From Brachionus rotundiformis (taxonomy: Eukaryota > Rotifera > Eurotatoria > Ploima > Brachionidae): 64,000 nt of DNA. The stretch lies in the NCBI GenBank assembly GCA_016802295.1, contig JAESIW010000138.1, positions 2,590,419 to 2,654,418 of the forward strand, read 5' to 3'. The notes below the pieces were generated by a model that had not been told where the DNA came from, searched no databases, and was given only the letters and a program-made list of their open reading frames with translations. The position numbers and the translations under genes are program-made. Shown here piece after piece: positions 62,401-64,000 of the stretch. Each line of letters opens with the position of its first letter. Within the stretch, counting starts at the first letter, position 1.

Positions 62401-64000
62401 GCTAGGTTTTTAAATTTTCCAGGTCAACCATTCGGCTGGTGGGTCGGTCGGACCAATCAGCCAATGTACTATTGGGGTGGGAGTGAAGTTGGTATACCTA
62501 AATGTAGATGTGGCGTAAATCAGGAATGCGATATCCCCGATGTTTATTGTAATTGTGACAGTGGTGATATGGAAAATGAAAGACAAGATGATGGCTTGCT
62601 CAAAAATAAAGTCTATTTACCAGTATATAAAATTTTTTTGGGTGACACTGGTGATGTAAATGAGGACAGATACATGAAATACTCTATAGGTAGTTTGATA
62701 TGTGAAGGAGATAGACTGTATGATAACACAGTCACATTTCGCAAGCAAGATGCTTTGTTACAAATAGAAGAAAATGAAAGTGTGAAAATGGCTGTGGATA
62801 TTCGGTTCCAATTTAGAACCAGATCCAAGTCAGGTATTTTGCTCCAAAAGGTGGGCAATTTTTCTGGTGATTTAATAGAAGTTAAACTTTTAACACCACG
62901 AGAGATTGCTTTCAGATATTCGGCAGGATCAGGTGTCGAAGTTATATCCATATCGACACCATTCGATTTAAATGACAATGAATGGCACACAGTTCAGCTT
63001 GAGAGGAATAGAAAAGAAGCTAGAATGAATGTTGATTCAATATCAGCCGGAAACCCCGAAGATTTATACGCTTATAGGCCATTTATATTCACATCTAATA
63101 TGACAATTGGAGCTTCGGTAAGCTATCGAGATGGTTTTGTTGGTTGCTTTAGAGGGCTTCAAGTTAATGGTAAAATAATTGATTTGGTTTATTTGGCCAG
63201 ACGAGCTGTGTATGGTGTCTCTGAGGGATGTGTGGGTAAATGTGCCAGTAATCCATGTCTTAACAATGGCACGTGTGTGGAACAGTATTCTTCATTTGAA
63301 TGCGATTGTACTTTTACTTCATTCAGAGGACCTATTTGTGGTACTGAAATTGGCACTATTTTAGAAGCAAGCAACATGATCAAGTACACGTTCCCAACTC
63401 AAGGTGTAACTGCCACCGAAGAAGAGGTCATTAGGGCCCAGTTTGCCACATACAACAAACAGGGTATAATAATGCAAATCTTATCTGATAAAAAAGATGA
63501 AAAGGGTCTGATTGATTATTTTACTTTGGAATTGAATAATAATGGTGGTGTTAGAGTTAGATTTAACTATGGTTTTGATAATTTTGAATTCAATCCGCCC
63601 TATGATTTGAGTAATGGACAAAATCATGAAGTCATTGTGGTAAGAACAAACCGTGGCCAGTCCATTTCCATTAAAGTAGATGAACACTTGGCATACTCAT
63701 TTAATTTTACGCGAGGCTCTTTTATTGATATGGTGTTCGATTCTCCACGATATTTGTATGTGGGCAGAAATGAGACCATGCGGCCAGATACGGGATTTAT
63801 TGGCTGCATAAGCAGACTTCAATTTAACAGAATTTTTCCTCTCAAATACACATTTTTAGAGGTTGCTGATCCTAATATAGAAGTTTTTGGACCAAAAATT
63901 AGAGAATGGCAGTGTGCTATAGATCCAGTAACATATGCACCAGAGCCGATCGAAATTCCGCCAGATAGAGACATAAAGATAATACAACTGCCTAATATGC
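59445..64000 (+). CDS. Neurexin IV / contactin-associated protein (Caspr), 5' part
   Basis: Exons: 59445-59499, 59555-59695, 59744-59931, 60602-60743, and 60803 to beyond the window; 1241 residues are present and the frame is still open. Caspr/Nrx-IV is a type I membrane protein of septate or paranodal junctions that partners contactin. In order: signal peptide (1-18), F5/8C discoidin domain (about 27-173, closing at FYGCPY), LamG1 (about 181-335), LamG2 (about 375-545), EGF1 (564-598, CTPNPCQHGGVC), fibrinogen-like region (about 604-800, with PFGWWVGRTNQPMYYWGG), LamG3 (about 815-975), EGF2 (989-1023, CASNPCLNNGTC), LamG4 (about 1045-1190). This is the exact Caspr order. The transmembrane segment and the cytoplasmic band-4.1-binding tail must lie downstream. 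Exon 5 is at least 3.2 kb without interruption, whereas exons 1-4 are 55-188 nt. Intron 3 (670 nt) is long; its acceptor is placed at 60601 to recover the family's F-P-G-N motif. Confidence 0.95.

Overview
This is a eukaryotic, animal nuclear window. It is very AT-rich (about three quarters A+T by eye), and its genes are built from short exons separated by mostly 45-60 nt GT-AG introns. The gene set is bilaterian: a contactin-associated/neurexin IV protein with the complete F5/8C-LamG-EGF extracellular order, a tensin, a 10-cysteine Ly6/quiver-like protein, a heparan sulfate 3-O-sulfotransferase and a UFMylation adaptor (CDK5RAP3). A compact AT-rich protostome such as a rotifer (Brachionus-like) would fit, but that is inference. 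The run of N shows it is a draft assembly.

Layout, left to right: TMED1/5-like p24 cargo receptor (+, 354-1064); TMEM254 homologue (+, 1550-2055); UDP-glucuronate decarboxylase UXS1 (+, 3652-4869); FAM122/PABIR-family PP2A regulator (+, 6611-8653); a coiled-coil protein with a C-terminal domain that recalls fungal hypothetical proteins (-, 8959-9652); a divergent homeodomain protein without Asn51 (-, 11029-11608), head to head with a puromycin-sensitive aminopeptidase (+, 11790-15621). A 7.6 kb gene-free stretch follows, then a tensin (+, 23206-26668), a CTDSP/SCP-type phosphatase (-, 28902-31495), a Ly6/quiver-like protein (+, 35359-35910), a Thr-rich secreted repeat protein (-, 36081-36404), CDK5RAP3 (-, 36655-38498) head to head with NOSIP (+, 38728-39909), a WD40 protein (+, 40992-43530), a weak Asn/Trp-rich repeat ORF (-, 44621-44839), an assembly gap flanked by a 140 bp duplication, a heparan sulfate 3-O-sulfotransferase (-, 46402-47271), a 12 kb gene-free stretch, and the 5' part of neurexin IV/Caspr (+, 59445 to the window end).

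The genes do not form a pathway. Themes that recur are secretory-pathway and glycan enzymes (TMED, UXS1, HS3ST; UXS1 makes UDP-xylose, the first sugar of the glycosaminoglycan linker that HS3ST later modifies as heparan sulfate) and adhesion or signalling proteins (tensin, Caspr, phosphatase-related proteins). The gene models below were spliced by hand from reading frame, splice sites and recalled family sequences.

Most notable: (1) the aminopeptidase frame closes across its exopeptidase motif only through an apparent 2-nt micro-exon between two 51-nt introns; (2) NOSIP has an intron that seems to end in TG instead of AG, and a separate +1 shift in an A-run; (3) a homeodomain with Lys in place of the nearly invariant Asn51; (4) a roughly 530 bp degenerate foldback element; (5) perfect 60 bp coding repeats in a mucin-like gene. 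I found no convincing evidence of a wholly new multi-gene system.
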